A stretch of DNA of 64,000 nucleotides from G958296245 sp963664035 (GCA_963664035.2 OY760867.2:1798001-1862000); one strand, 5' to 3'; positions 50,394-58,664 are shown, counted from the first letter of the stretch. Numbers and translations are program-made. Notes: generated from the sequence alone by a model not told the origin.

Positions 50394-51662
50394 CTACAGC
50401 CCCACGGCCTCGTTGATGCTCTGCTGGTAGGCGTTGGCGCGGTCGCCGCGTACGTCGGCGAAGCTGACCGGCGCCGCGAGGCGGCCCGACTCCAGGATGG
50501 CGTAGGAGAGCGTCACGGCGTCCAGACCTTCCGCCGCCGCCACCTCCGGCTTGCGTCCGCTCGTTATGGCGTCGGCGAAGTCCTGTAGCTCGATGGCCAG
50601 GGTCTTGCGGGTCGTCTCCTCGATTGGCGCGTCGTATGAAGAGAGCCTGTCCCTGCCGCCGAACATCCTGGCGGTCGTCTCGTCGAGCCTGAAGTCCGGG
50701 ACCTGCGCGATCAGGTCCGCCTCGGCGACCGGGGACTGCCCACCGGAGAGGGTGACTCGGACGGGCCGGCCTGCGCGGAAGCTGGGTAGGCGCATCGAGC
50801 CCTCGCTGCCGTAGATGACTTGCCCGCCCGACTGCTCCCCGGGGGCGGCGTCGCTGAAGGTGGTCTGGCCGATCGCGCCCGAGGCGAACCTCACCAGGGC
50901 CAGCGCGGTGTCCTCGGCGGTCGCCTCGACGGTATCGGCCTCCTCGATATCCTCCCTGACGCGGTGCGCGTAGAGCTCCGAAGACTGCGCGGACCTCGAT
51001 ATCTTGATGTCCTTCTCCCAGAGGTGCGTCTCCGCGAAGACTCGCTGAACGTCCCCCATCAGGTACAGCGTCAGGTCGGACGTGTGAACGCCCTGCTCCA
51101 GTATCCACCCGCCGCGGTCCTTCATGTGCCACCAGGCCACGAGCTGCTCTGCGGCGCGCGACCCTGACGTGGTGGCGTGTACGTGCAGCCGGGGCTCGCC
51201 GATGGTGCCGCCGCGCAGCAAGGCCCTGGCGAGGCGGTACATCGGGTCGCGGCGGACGTTCTCGGAGACGGACAGCACCCTGCCGGCGGCGCTCGCCGCC
51301 TCCATCATCCTGAGGCAGGCCCGGACAGTGACGCCCATCGGCTTCTCGACCGCGACGTGGAGGCCGGCGTCGAAGGCGTCCAGGGCGAAGACGTGGTGCG
51401 TCCGCGTGTCGGTGACGATGTTGACGGCGTCCAGGCCGCGCTCGGCCTCCAGCATCGCCTGGAAGTCGGTGTAGACGCGCGGCCTCAGGCCCAGCTCCGC
51501 CTCGGCTTCGCGAGCCACGTGCTCGGCGGCGGAGCGGTGGCGGTCGCACAGGGCGGCGAGTTCGAAGGTGTCGAAGCCGTGCCGCCGGAGCACCCCAAGT
51601 CCGTAGACGTGGCGCACGCCCTGTCCGCCGCACCCGACTTGCGCAAGTTGAAGAAGCGCCAT
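50394..51662 (-). CDS. Gfo/Idh/MocA-family oxidoreductase, paralogue 1
   Basis: A 422-residue NAD(P)-dependent dehydrogenase, probably acting on sugars or cyclitols. The Rossmann start is LLQLAQVGCGGQGVRHVYGL. GLHVAVEKPMGVTVRACLRM contains the family EKP motif, and GGWILEQGVHTSDLTLYLMG the catalytic His region. A 40-residue insert (RSAQSSELYAHRVREDIEEA) is shared with the next paralogue. The two are separated only by a vapBC pair, and their N- and C-termini are nearly identical (ending ANAYQQSINEAVGL). Confidence 0.9.
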   Translation of the reverse strand: MALLQLAQVGCGGQGVRHVYGLGVLRRHGFDTFELAALCDRHRSAAEHVAREAEAELGLRPRVYTDFQAMLEAERGLDAVNIVTDTRTHHVFALDAFDAGLHVAVEKPMGVTVRACLRMMEAASAAGRVLSVSENVRRDPMYRLARALLRGGTIGEPRLHVHATTSGSRAAEQLVAWWHMKDRGGWILEQGVHTSDLTLYLMGDVQRVFAETHLWEKDIKISRSAQSSELYAHRVREDIEEADTVEATAEDTALALVRFASGAIGQTTFSDAAPGEQSGGQVIYGSEGSMRLPSFRAGRPVRVTLSGGQSPVAEADLIAQVPDFRLDETTARMFGGRDRLSSYDAPIEETTRKTLAIELQDFADAITSGRKPEVAAAEGLDAVTLSYAILESGRLAAPVSFADVRGDRANAYQQSINEAVGL

Positions 51663-51729
51663 CTATTGCCCTCCGAGCCGTACCGTCGCGGCCCTTCCAC
51701 CGGATGGGCCAACCAAGCGCCTGGGTTCT

Positions 51730-52164
51730 TCAGGGAGTGCGAGACAGCGCCGCGAATGGGTTCTGGATCGTCACGCCCTGCACCTGCTGGCCGTGTTGCA
51801 TGTCTTCAGTGTAGAGCCGTTCGCAGCCTGACTCGATTGCGGCCGCGACGATGAGGGAGTCATAGAAGCTGAACCCATAGCCGGCGTGTACCCCGAGCGC
51901 GAGCCGGTATAGTGATGGGGTCGGATTGGTCCGCCACAGCGGTATGAGGATATCGTCCAGCAGGCGCTGTGCGCTATCGGGCGGCGCGCCGAGCTTTCTT
52001 GTAACGACGTTCATAGTCTCCTGGACGACCTGGTAGCTGATGCAGCCGGAGCCGCTCTCGAGGCACCTGAAGACCAGTCCTTCCGCGAGTTCGCGCTTGT
52101 CGGCATCGGTCTCGTCGAACAGGTAGATCAGTACGTTCGTGTCGATGAAGCCTTCAGCGCTCAT
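51730..52164 (-). CDS. vapC: PIN-domain toxin (VapC-like)
   Basis: A 144-residue PIN-domain ribonuclease. The acidic residues stand in FIDTNVLIYLFDET, VVQETMNVV, FYDSLIVAAAIE and LYTEDMQHG, the usual four-acid centre. VapC toxins cut tRNA or rRNA to stop translation. The ATG at 52164 overlaps the antitoxin frame by 11 nt, which implies coupled translation. The pair sits between two paralogous dehydrogenase genes. Confidence 0.9.
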   Translation of the reverse strand: MSAEGFIDTNVLIYLFDETDADKRELAEGLVFRCLESGSGCISYQVVQETMNVVTRKLGAPPDSAQRLLDDILIPLWRTNPTPSLYRLALGVHAGYGFSFYDSLIVAAAIESGCERLYTEDMQHGQQVQGVTIQNPFAALSRTP

Positions 52165-52381
52165 TCATCTCTTCCCGTGTGAATCTCCGTCCTCCGGTCG
52201 ATATGACGCTGCGCAGCTCGCGCACGGTCTTCATCGCCTTGGAGGCCCGCCGTTCACGCCCCGCATATTCCGTAAGCCACATCCGAAACTCGGCGTTCAG
52301 AGTCGTCCGCTCGGCAGTGGCCCGCCGGCGCGCGGCTTCTATCAGTCCCTCGTCGGCGCTCATGGTTATGTTCTTCATCAT
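52154..52381 (-). CDS. vapB: Ribbon-helix-helix antitoxin of a VapBC pair
   Basis: A 75-residue protein. MKNITMSADEGLIEAARRRA and RTTLNAEFRMWLTEYAGRER form a ribbon-helix-helix DNA-binding unit, and the C-terminal tail (VISTGGRRFTREEMNER) would contact the toxin. The ATG at 52381 has GAGAGGG 5 nt upstream; an ATG at 52396 is an alternative. An inverted repeat over the promoter is a likely autoregulatory site. Confidence 0.85.
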   Translation of the reverse strand: MMKNITMSADEGLIEAARRRATAERTTLNAEFRMWLTEYAGRERRASKAMKTVRELRSVISTGGRRFTREEMNER

Positions 52382-52405
52382 GGTAGCCCTCTCCATGGGT
52401 CTTCA

Positions 52406-52433
52406 CACGAAAGTATTGTACACTATTCTCGTG
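52406..52433 (-). promoter_or_regulatory. Promoter and operator of vapBC
   Basis: An imperfect inverted repeat (10 of 13 arm positions match, outer arms CACGA/TCGTG) covers a TACAAT -10 box, read on the minus strand at 52415-52420. Repressor binding here would block transcription. Confidence 0.5.
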
Positions 52434-52465
52434 CAGAGGGCACGTAGGAGGGCGACGCCCCTAGG

Positions 52466-53737
52466 CTACAGCCCCGCGGCCTCGTTGATCGACTGCTGGT
52501 ATGCGTTGACGCGGTCGCCGCGAACGTCGGCGAAGGCGACCGGCTGCGCGATGCGGCCCGACTCGAGGATGGCGTAGGAGAGCGCCACGGCGTCCAGACC
52601 CTCCTCGCCCGTCACCTCCGGCCTGCGGCCGGTCGTTATGGCGTCGGCGAAGTCCTGTAGCTCTATCGCTATGAGCTTGCGGTCCGGCTGCTCGAGCTCG
52701 GCGTCGTAGGACGACATCCTGTCCCTGCCGCCGAACATCCTGGACGTCGTATCGTCGAGCCTGAAATCCTGGACTTGCGCCAGCAGGTCGTCTTGCCCGA
52801 TAGGGGACTGCCTGCCGGCCGGCGTCACCTGGATCTCGCGCCCCGTTCGGCTGCCCGGGAGACGCAGCGATCCTTCGCTGCCGTAGATTATGTCAGTGTC
52901 CGACGGCTCGCCCGGGGCGGCGTCGCTGTACGTGGTCTGGCCTATCGCGCCCGAGGCGAACCGTACCAGGGCCAGCCCGGTGTCCTCCGCCGTCGCCTCT
53001 ATCGCCTCTGCTTCCTCCATCTCCTCCTTGACGCGGTGGTCGTAGAAGCGCTGCATCGGCTGCGCCGCCTCCACCATCGTGCGGGTCTTCTCCCATAGGT
53101 GCGTCTCCGCGAACACGCGCTCGACGCCGCCCATCAGGTACAGCGTCAGGTCCGAGGTGTGGACGCCGTACTCGAGGATCAACCCGCCGCGCTCCTTCAC
53201 GTGCCGCCACGCCACTACCTGCCGGACACCGCGCCCGCCGGAGGTGGCGACGTTGATCGCAAGCCGGGGCTGGCCGATGATTCCGCCGCGCAGGAGCGCC
53301 TTAGTGAGCCGGTTCATCGGGTCGCGCCGGTAGTTTTCCGAGACCGACAGCACCCTGCCCGCGGCGTTCGCGGCGTCGATCATGCGGCGGCAGGCCCGGA
53401 CCGTGACGCCCATGGGCTTCTCGACGGCGACGTGGAGGCCGGCGTCAAAGGCGTCCAGCGCGAAGACGTGGTGCATCCGCGTATCGGTGACGACGTTGAC
53501 GGCGTCCAGGCCGCGCTCTGCCTCCAGCATGGCCCGAAAGTCGGTGTAGACGCGCGGCTTCAGGCCAAGCTCCGCCTCGGCTACGCCCGCAACGTGCTCG
53601 GCGGATGAGCGGTGGCGGTCGCACAGCGCGGCGAGCGCGAACGTGTCGAAGCCGCACCGCCTGAGCTCGGCCAGCCCGTACACGTGGCGCAGCCCCATGC
53701 CCCCGCACCCGACCTGCGCAAGTTGTAGAAGCGCCAT
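52466..53737 (-). CDS. Gfo/Idh/MocA-family oxidoreductase, paralogue 2
   Basis: A 423-residue paralogue of the gene at 50394-51662. It shares the LLQLAQVGCGGMGLRHVYGL start, GLHVAVEKPMGVTVRACRRM with the EKP motif, LILEYGVHTSDLTLYLMGG and the C-terminal VNAYQQSINEAAGL. Divergence is concentrated in the central insert and substrate-side loops, suggesting related but different substrates. It is followed by the vapBC pair and preceded by an amidohydrolase that may act on the same compound. Confidence 0.9.
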   Translation of the reverse strand: MALLQLAQVGCGGMGLRHVYGLAELRRCGFDTFALAALCDRHRSSAEHVAGVAEAELGLKPRVYTDFRAMLEAERGLDAVNVVTDTRMHHVFALDAFDAGLHVAVEKPMGVTVRACRRMIDAANAAGRVLSVSENYRRDPMNRLTKALLRGGIIGQPRLAINVATSGGRGVRQVVAWRHVKERGGLILEYGVHTSDLTLYLMGGVERVFAETHLWEKTRTMVEAAQPMQRFYDHRVKEEMEEAEAIEATAEDTGLALVRFASGAIGQTTYSDAAPGEPSDTDIIYGSEGSLRLPGSRTGREIQVTPAGRQSPIGQDDLLAQVQDFRLDDTTSRMFGGRDRMSSYDAELEQPDRKLIAIELQDFADAITTGRRPEVTGEEGLDAVALSYAILESGRIAQPVAFADVRGDRVNAYQQSINEAAGL

Positions 53738-53782
53738 CGATGACTCCCAATCGCACCCTTGCGTCCGCGCCTCGGGCGGGCG

Positions 53783-54655
53783 TCAGATGCGGTATAGCTT
53801 CTCGGCGTTCTTCGAGAAGAGCGCGGTCTGCTCGTCTTGGCTGAAGTCCGAGATGATCTCGGTGTAGGCGTCCACGAGCTCGTCGTAGGTGCTCCAGAGC
53901 CAGTCGACCGGCCAGTTGGTGGCGAAGAAGCAGCGGTCCACGCCGAACGTCTCGATGGACGTGAGCACGTACCGCCTGATGCTGTCGGCCGTCCAGTTGT
54001 GGTCGCCCATGCCGAGGCCGGAGATCTTCCAGCGGATGTTGTCGCAGCTCGCCGCTATGGCCACGCCGTTTTTCCACTTCTCGAAGTACTCGTCCGTGCG
54101 CTCCGCGGGCGAGCCCGTGTGGTCGACGACGATGGTGACGTTGGGGAACTTGTTTGCCAGAGCCTGTACCTTCTCCATGACCTCCCAGCCGGCGGGCATG
54201 CTGGACACGAGGTTGTACTTCTCCAGCAGGGCGAAGCCTCGGTGGTAGTCCGGCTCCACCAGGTAGTCGCCGTAGGAGAAGTCGCGTATGCCGCGCATGT
54301 TGGGGGACTCGCAGTGGCGCTCCAGCACCCCCTCGACGCCTGGGTCGCGCAGGTCGGCGTGCGCGACGATGCCGTGCGGGTACCCGGTCCGGTCCGCCGC
54401 TTCCTGGAGCCACTCGGTCTCCGCGACCGGGTCGGGGCTGCCGATGGCGGCCTGCACGTGGACCGCCTTCACGACGTTCGCGTTGCGGGTCTCGGCGATG
54501 TAGTCCTCGGCGACGTAGTTCCTCTCGGCGAGCTTCTGTATCTGGTCGCCCAGGGTCGGATGCGGAACGCCCGGCTGCCAGTGGGCGTAGACCAACTCCG
54601 GGTGCTGCATGTCGTAGAAGTGGACGTGCGTATCGACGAACTCCAGCTTGTCCAT
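53783..54655 (-). CDS. Amidohydrolase-2 family metal hydrolase
   Basis: A 290-residue TIM-barrel hydrolase. VDTHVHFYDMQHPEL holds the first metal-binding HxH motif, IVVDHTGSPAERTDEYFEKW the His of the central site, and RCFFATNWPVDWLW the C-terminal Asn/Asp loop. Members hydrolyse lactones or decarboxylate aromatic acids. Close relatives with ATNWPVD act on sugar lactones such as fuconolactone. Lying between Gfo/Idh/MocA dehydrogenases fits a dehydrogenase-lactonase pathway. AGGAG lies 8 nt before the ATG. Confidence 0.85.
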   Translation of the reverse strand: MDKLEFVDTHVHFYDMQHPELVYAHWQPGVPHPTLGDQIQKLAERNYVAEDYIAETRNANVVKAVHVQAAIGSPDPVAETEWLQEAADRTGYPHGIVAHADLRDPGVEGVLERHCESPNMRGIRDFSYGDYLVEPDYHRGFALLEKYNLVSSMPAGWEVMEKVQALANKFPNVTIVVDHTGSPAERTDEYFEKWKNGVAIAASCDNIRWKISGLGMGDHNWTADSIRRYVLTSIETFGVDRCFFATNWPVDWLWSTYDELVDAYTEIISDFSQDEQTALFSKNAEKLYRI

Positions 54656-54708
54656 GAGCGTATCTCCTACGTCGAAGTGTATCGCGGCTGTGATGGGAGT
54701 CGCCGCGC

Positions 54709-55770
54709 CTAGACCAGGGAATCGACCCTGACGGGGCTGTTGGACGCCGCCGAGCGGTAGGCCGCCTCCAGGAACTCGACGACCCTCGCGCCCACCTCGC
54801 CCGGGGCGCGGTTCTCGCCCTCGCCCAGGACCAGGTCGGTCAGTCCGCGCGACGGCAGGTGGGCCGGGTACTGCTCCTCCTGGGCCAGGTCCGGGAACTG
54901 CTCGGACGCGCCGTCGTTGTACTGGGCCTCCAGCCGGCCCCCGGCCATGTCCTGCCGTACGAATCCTTCGGTGCCAGAGTACACGAAGCCCTGGTCGAGT
55001 TGCTGGTGCGGGCGCATGGCGCCGGTGGAGGCCATAGTGCCGCTCGCGCCGTTGTCCAGCCTGTAGCTGTACGAGTTCACGAGGTCCACGGCGAGGTCGT
55101 AGCTGTCCATGAAGGCGAAGACCTCGGTCGCGCGCCGGCCGGTGACCCAGAGCGCCATGCCCATCGGGTGCGTCACCTGGAGGTGGCCCTGTCCTCCTCC
55201 GGCCATCTTCGGGTCCGAGTAGCTGTTCGGCTCCGGGCCCGTGACGGGGAAGCCGAACGCGTCGGCGTAGTCCTGCGGTCTGCCCCGCAGGTAGGACTCG
55301 ACCCAGGAGGTGTATATGCCGGAGACGAGCTGCAGCTCGCCGATCTTGCCCGACTGGACGATCTCGCGCGCCGCCTGAGCGTGGCGTGTGAACTGGTAGG
55401 TGTAGCCGACCATCAGGTGCAGCCCGTTGCGCTTCGCGCGCTCCACCAGGTCCCACGCGTCCACCGCGGTCAGGGTCATCGGCTTCTCGACGAGCACGTG
55501 GACGCCGGCGTCCAGCGCGTCGCGGGCGACCTGGTAGTGGTAGGCGTGCTGGACGGCTATGACGACGCCCTCGACGCCCGCCGCGAGCAGGTCCCGGTGG
55601 TCGTCGTAGGTGTTGGGGACGTCGTAGTAGTCGGCGGCCGCCGCGGCCTTCTCGGGCTTGACGTCGGCGATGCCGACGAGATCAGCTTTTTCGTAAGACT
55701 TCAGGCTGGGGATGTGGAACTGGGTCGCCCACCATCCGGCGCCTATAACGCCCATTCTCGCCTTCGCCAT
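54709..55770 (-). CDS. Gfo/Idh/MocA-family oxidoreductase, third copy
   Basis: A 353-residue NAD(P)-dependent dehydrogenase, only distantly related to the two paralogues downstream. MGVIGAGWWATQFHIPSLKS is the Rossmann motif, VHVLVEKPMTLTAVDAWDLV the EKP motif, and QVTHPMGMALWVTGRRATEV the active-site His block. The start MAKARMG at 55770 is preferred to a longer reading. It is the first gene of a run leading to the amidohydrolase 53 nt downstream. Confidence 0.9.
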   Translation of the reverse strand: MAKARMGVIGAGWWATQFHIPSLKSYEKADLVGIADVKPEKAAAAADYYDVPNTYDDHRDLLAAGVEGVVIAVQHAYHYQVARDALDAGVHVLVEKPMTLTAVDAWDLVERAKRNGLHLMVGYTYQFTRHAQAAREIVQSGKIGELQLVSGIYTSWVESYLRGRPQDYADAFGFPVTGPEPNSYSDPKMAGGGQGHLQVTHPMGMALWVTGRRATEVFAFMDSYDLAVDLVNSYSYRLDNGASGTMASTGAMRPHQQLDQGFVYSGTEGFVRQDMAGGRLEAQYNDGASEQFPDLAQEEQYPAHLPSRGLTDLVLGEGENRAPGEVGARVVEFLEAAYRSAASNSPVRVDSLV

Positions 55771-55854
55771 GACACTACCTCGCGCTATCGGAAGATGGAG
55801 GCCGCCCAGCAGCATCCAGTCGCCTCCCTAAGGCTACCATAAAGCTATGGCTGC

Positions 55855-55900
55855 CCAAAATCCCCACCTAAATGGCGGGTGACGCTCTAAGGCAAGGGGT
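55855..55900 (-). repeat. Hairpin-rich repeat family 2, partial inverted copy
   Basis: Contains CCACCTAAATGGCGG and GTGACGCTCTAAGGCAAGGG, the reverse complement of one end of the repeats at 32.7 and 33.0 kb. The rest of the unit is missing. Confidence 0.75.
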
Positions 55901-55942
55901 GTCGCCGATGAGAGGATGGCGAGTTCTACCCGTTTTTCCTTG

Positions 55943-56072
55943 AAAAGTGTCTCATTGTGTCTCTTTTCGTCTTATTCAGCTATGGACCGTGAGACAGGGG
56001 GAGACGCCCAATAGGCAAAATGAGACATGAAATAGACAGAATGAGACAGTGATGAGACAGAATGAGACACGC
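55943..56072. repeat. Cluster of short AATGAGACA-type repeats
   Basis: At least five GAGACA or TAGACA units spaced 9-12 bp at the right side, and TGTCTC units in opposite orientation at the left (AGTGTCTCATTGTGTCTC). The arrangement is partly palindromic. Confidence 0.75.
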
Positions 56073-56212
56073 GGTCGCTGCCGTGTCCGTGCGGCGTGTC
56101 GGGATTGGGAGGGCGGGTTTGAAACCCGCCTCTACGAGTGTGTGGCAGCGCATGGGGGGAGTATAGCACGTGCGTTCTTCGGATGGCAAGGGCCGTATGC
56201 CTGGGGCGGCAT

Positions 56213-56241
56213 TTGCGGCAGGGGCCAAGGCTGTTTAGAAT
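56213..56241 (+). promoter_or_regulatory. Promoter candidate for the amidohydrolase gene
   Basis: TTGCGG (56213-56218) and TAGAAT (56236-56241) are 17 bp apart. The start site would be near 56248, 25 nt before the ATG at 56273. Confidence 0.5.
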
Positions 56242-56272
56242 CGGGCACAGGCTATAGAAGGGAGTGACTGCG

Positions 56273-57706
56273 ATGACTACTGGGAACGGTCTATCATCCG
56301 GAGGAGGCGCAAGGCCGGTCGACCTGCTGCTGACCCACGGCCGCGTGATAACGATGGACGAGCGGCGCCGCATTCTGCGCGACGGCGCCATCGCCATAGA
56401 CCAGGGGCGGATAGTTGCCGTCGGGCCGGCCCACGAGGTATCCCCTTCGGTGCGGGCCAGGGAGACGCGGGACCTCGAGGGCGCCCTGGTCCACCCCGGG
56501 TTCGTCGACGCCCACGTACACCCGACTCTCCAGCTCGTTCGGGGGGTGCTGCCCGACTACTACGACGAGGCCACGCTGTACAAGGAGTACTCGGCCCCCT
56601 CCGCGGCCGAGAGGACCGAGGACGAGGAGTACTACTCGACGCTGCTGGCGAGCATGGAGATGGCCCACAACGGCACGACCGCTTTCGCCGACACCGGGAG
56701 CTTTGCCTACCTGGACCGCTGCGTCAGCGCCGTCGACAAGGTGGGCATACGGGGCGCGGTGGGAGGCCCCGGCGCCAAAGACCGCCAGGATATCCCCGGC
56801 TGGTTTCGCGTCGAGCAAGAGGCGCCGTCCGCCCAGGACGAGCTGAATCGGCTAGAAGACCAGATAAGTCGCTACCCCAGGAACGGGGCCCGCGTCTGGG
56901 GCGCCGTGACGCTGCTCGGGCTTGGAACTTCCTCGGATGAGCTGCTGAGAGGCGCAAAGGAACTGGCCGACGAGCACGATGTCCAACTGATCATGCACCG
57001 GTCATGGAGCAACGACGAGGTCGAGGACTCCCTTGCCCAGACGGGGCTCCGCCCGATAGAGCACCTCTCGAAGCTGGGCCTGCTGGGGCCCAACCTCACG
57101 CTCGTCCACATGATCCACGTCGACGATAGGGAGGTGGACCTGCTGGCGGAGTCCGGGACCAGCGTCGTCCACTGTCCCGCGGCGGGGATCAAGCGGGCGT
57201 ACGGAGCGGCCCGCTTCGCAAAGTTCCCGGAGATGCTGGGCAAGGGGGTGCCGGTCTCGCTGGGCTGCGACGCCGCCAACTGGTCCAACTCCCTGGACAT
57301 AGGGCGAATGGCCTACCTGGCGTGTCTCATCCACAGGGAGGTCAGGGGGGTGGTGCCCGCGATCTCCGCCGAGACCGCCCTGGAGATGGCGACCCTCCAC
57401 GGGGCCAGGGCCCTGGGACTCGGCGACGAGATAGGCTCCCTCGAAGTGGGGAAGCGGGCGGACATAGTCATCCATACGACCAATGCCCCCGAGGTCCATC
57501 CGGCCCACGACCTGGTCAACAACCTCGTCTACTCATCGTTGACGGAGACGGTGGAATCGGTGCTGGTCGACGGCAGCTGGGTCCTCCAAGGGGGCGAGCT
57601 CGTGAACCTCGACGCTGCCGAAGAGTACGAGAGGATCGACGCGGCGGCCAAGACGCTGTGCGACCGCGTGGGGTTCCCCCTGCCTCAACACTGGCCCGTC
57701 ATATAG
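56273..57706 (+). CDS. Amidohydrolase, MtaD/SsnA-type deaminase
   Basis: A 477-residue metal-dependent deaminase. HPGFVDAHVHPTLQL holds the HxH metal site. DVQLIMHRSWSNDEVEDSLA and LTLVHMIHVDDREVDLLAES supply later His ligands, and VSLGCDAANWSNSLDIGRM the Asp. The C-terminal GSLEVGKRADIVIHTTN closes the composite beta domain. Family members deaminate methylthioadenosine, S-adenosylhomocysteine, guanine or s-triazines. A His of the second motif is unusual (MHRSWSN), so the substrate is unassigned. The ATG at 56273 is chosen over a GTG at 56264 that overlaps the AAGGGAG ribosome site. Confidence 0.85.
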   Translation: MTTGNGLSSGGGARPVDLLLTHGRVITMDERRRILRDGAIAIDQGRIVAVGPAHEVSPSVRARETRDLEGALVHPGFVDAHVHPTLQLVRGVLPDYYDEATLYKEYSAPSAAERTEDEEYYSTLLASMEMAHNGTTAFADTGSFAYLDRCVSAVDKVGIRGAVGGPGAKDRQDIPGWFRVEQEAPSAQDELNRLEDQISRYPRNGARVWGAVTLLGLGTSSDELLRGAKELADEHDVQLIMHRSWSNDEVEDSLAQTGLRPIEHLSKLGLLGPNLTLVHMIHVDDREVDLLAESGTSVVHCPAAGIKRAYGAARFAKFPEMLGKGVPVSLGCDAANWSNSLDIGRMAYLACLIHREVRGVVPAISAETALEMATLHGARALGLGDEIGSLEVGKRADIVIHTTNAPEVHPAHDLVNNLVYSSLTETVESVLVDGSWVLQGGELVNLDAAEEYERIDAAAKTLCDRVGFPLPQHWPVI

Positions 57707-57743
57707 CGCAAGGCGCCAATGCCCTGTCATGCGGGTTGAGGGA

Positions 57744-57818
57744 TGGAGCCAACGGTGGGACTCGAACCCACGGCCTGCGGTTTACGAAACCGCTGCTCTA
57801 CCGCTGAGCTACGTTGGC
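57744..57818 (-). tRNA. tRNA-Thr (CGU)
   Basis: Acceptor arms GCCAACG/CGTTGGC pair fully. The anticodon stem GCGGT/ACCGC encloses TTCGTAA, giving anticodon CGT. The D arm is TAGCTCAGCGGTAGAGCA. CCA is encoded at the 3' end (57744-57746). Confidence 0.96.
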
Positions 57819-58178
57819 TCATGCCGCGCCGTTCAGGGCCGTCACCTTCTCCACGAAGCCCCGGACCATGAGTCGGTTCTCCTCCAAGTCGTCGTCTTCC
57901 ATGAAGTCATGATAGGAATTGGCGTGGAATGACCTAGCTACCGCAAACTCGGATACGAGGGCCGGGTCGCCGCTCTCCTGGGCGAGCCTCCTGACGGCGG
58001 CCTTCATCGCGCCGTGCTTGCCGAAGTCCCAACCACGCTCTTGGGCCGCGGCCATCACGGCGTGAGACGCCGCGCCCCAGAGCTTTTCCGAGCCCTGCAA
58101 GACATCGCCGTCGGCCAACTCCCTGTCGGCAGCCTCCAGGAAGCCCTGCGCCGTCTTTGTATGCCCCTTGGCGTCCAT
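57819..58178 (-). CDS. PaREP1/HEPN-like protein
   Basis: A 119-residue all-helical protein. AAQGFLEAADRELADGDVLQ, GSEKLWGAASHAVMAAAQER and a late FHANSYHDFMEDDDLEENRL block match PaREP1-type HEPN-related proteins, which are often partners of nucleotidyltransferases or toxin-like. No partner is next to it. The stop codon is directly adjacent to the 5' base of tRNA-Thr on the same strand, so transcripts may continue into the tRNA. Confidence 0.7.
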   Translation of the reverse strand: MDAKGHTKTAQGFLEAADRELADGDVLQGSEKLWGAASHAVMAAAQERGWDFGKHGAMKAAVRRLAQESGDPALVSEFAVARSFHANSYHDFMEDDDLEENRLMVRGFVEKVTALNGAA

Positions 58179-58334
58179 GCTGCTATCTTACCATGCCAGC
58201 CGGACCGCGGTCCTCGGCACGTCGGCGGACCGGACAGACGCTCGTCCCCTCCGGTGTCCCAAGATTTACGGCAGACGGCATTGACGCCATGTCTGCGCCT
58301 CCTTTTGTTTGATTATTGTGCCTAGGATCCTCTT

Positions 58335-58366
58335 CGTGTATTGTACGATATAGAGTACAATACACG
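58335..58366 (+). promoter_or_regulatory. Operator palindrome and promoter of the HigBA-type pair
   Basis: CGTGTATTGTAC (58335-58346) and GTACAATACACG (58355-58366) are perfect 12-bp inverted arms with an 8-bp spacer. The right arm contains TACAAT, which would place the transcript start at or next to the ATG at 58368, suggesting a leaderless mRNA. Confidence 0.7.
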
Positions 58367-58367
58367 C

Positions 58368-58664
58368 ATGTACACGATTCTACGAAGTGCGACGTTCGAC
58401 CGGTGGTTGAGCAGGCTGCGGGACCGGCATGCGGTGAACCGCATCGTCGCCAGGTTGCTTGCAGCCGAGGATGGACATCTTGGTGACGTGAGGTCTGTTG
58501 GCGGCGGCGTGTCCGAGATGAGAATCCAGTATGGACCTGGATACCGGGTCTACTACATCACACGAGGCGCTGAGTTGATCGTCCTGCTATGTGGCGGCGA
58601 CAAGGACAGCCAGCGGCGAGACGTCGAGCGGGCCAAGAGAATGGCGGCAGAATGGAGGGGCTGA
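58368..58664 (+). CDS. higB: RelE/HigB-type toxin
   Basis: A 98-residue protein of the 'addiction module killer' group. TILRSATFDRWLSRLRDRHA, GDVRSVGGGVSEMRIQYGPG, YRVYYITRGAELIVLLCGGD and KDSQRRDVERAKRMA are its standard blocks. These toxins are ribosome-dependent mRNA interferases. The ATG at 58368 directly follows a perfect palindrome. The stop shares a base with the antitoxin start (TGATG). Toxin-first order is typical of HigBA. Confidence 0.9.
   Translation: MYTILRSATFDRWLSRLRDRHAVNRIVARLLAAEDGHLGDVRSVGGGVSEMRIQYGPGYRVYYITRGAELIVLLCGGDKDSQRRDVERAKRMAAEWRG

Larger units (their letters stand above)
55771..56212. other. Repeat-bearing intergenic region
   Basis: About 440 bp between divergent genes. 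It holds an inverted fragment of repeat family 2 (55855-55900), a cluster of short AATGAGACA-type repeats (about 55943-56072) and the palindrome GGCGGGTTTGAAACCCGCC at 56113-56131. No supported gene is seen. Confidence 0.7.
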
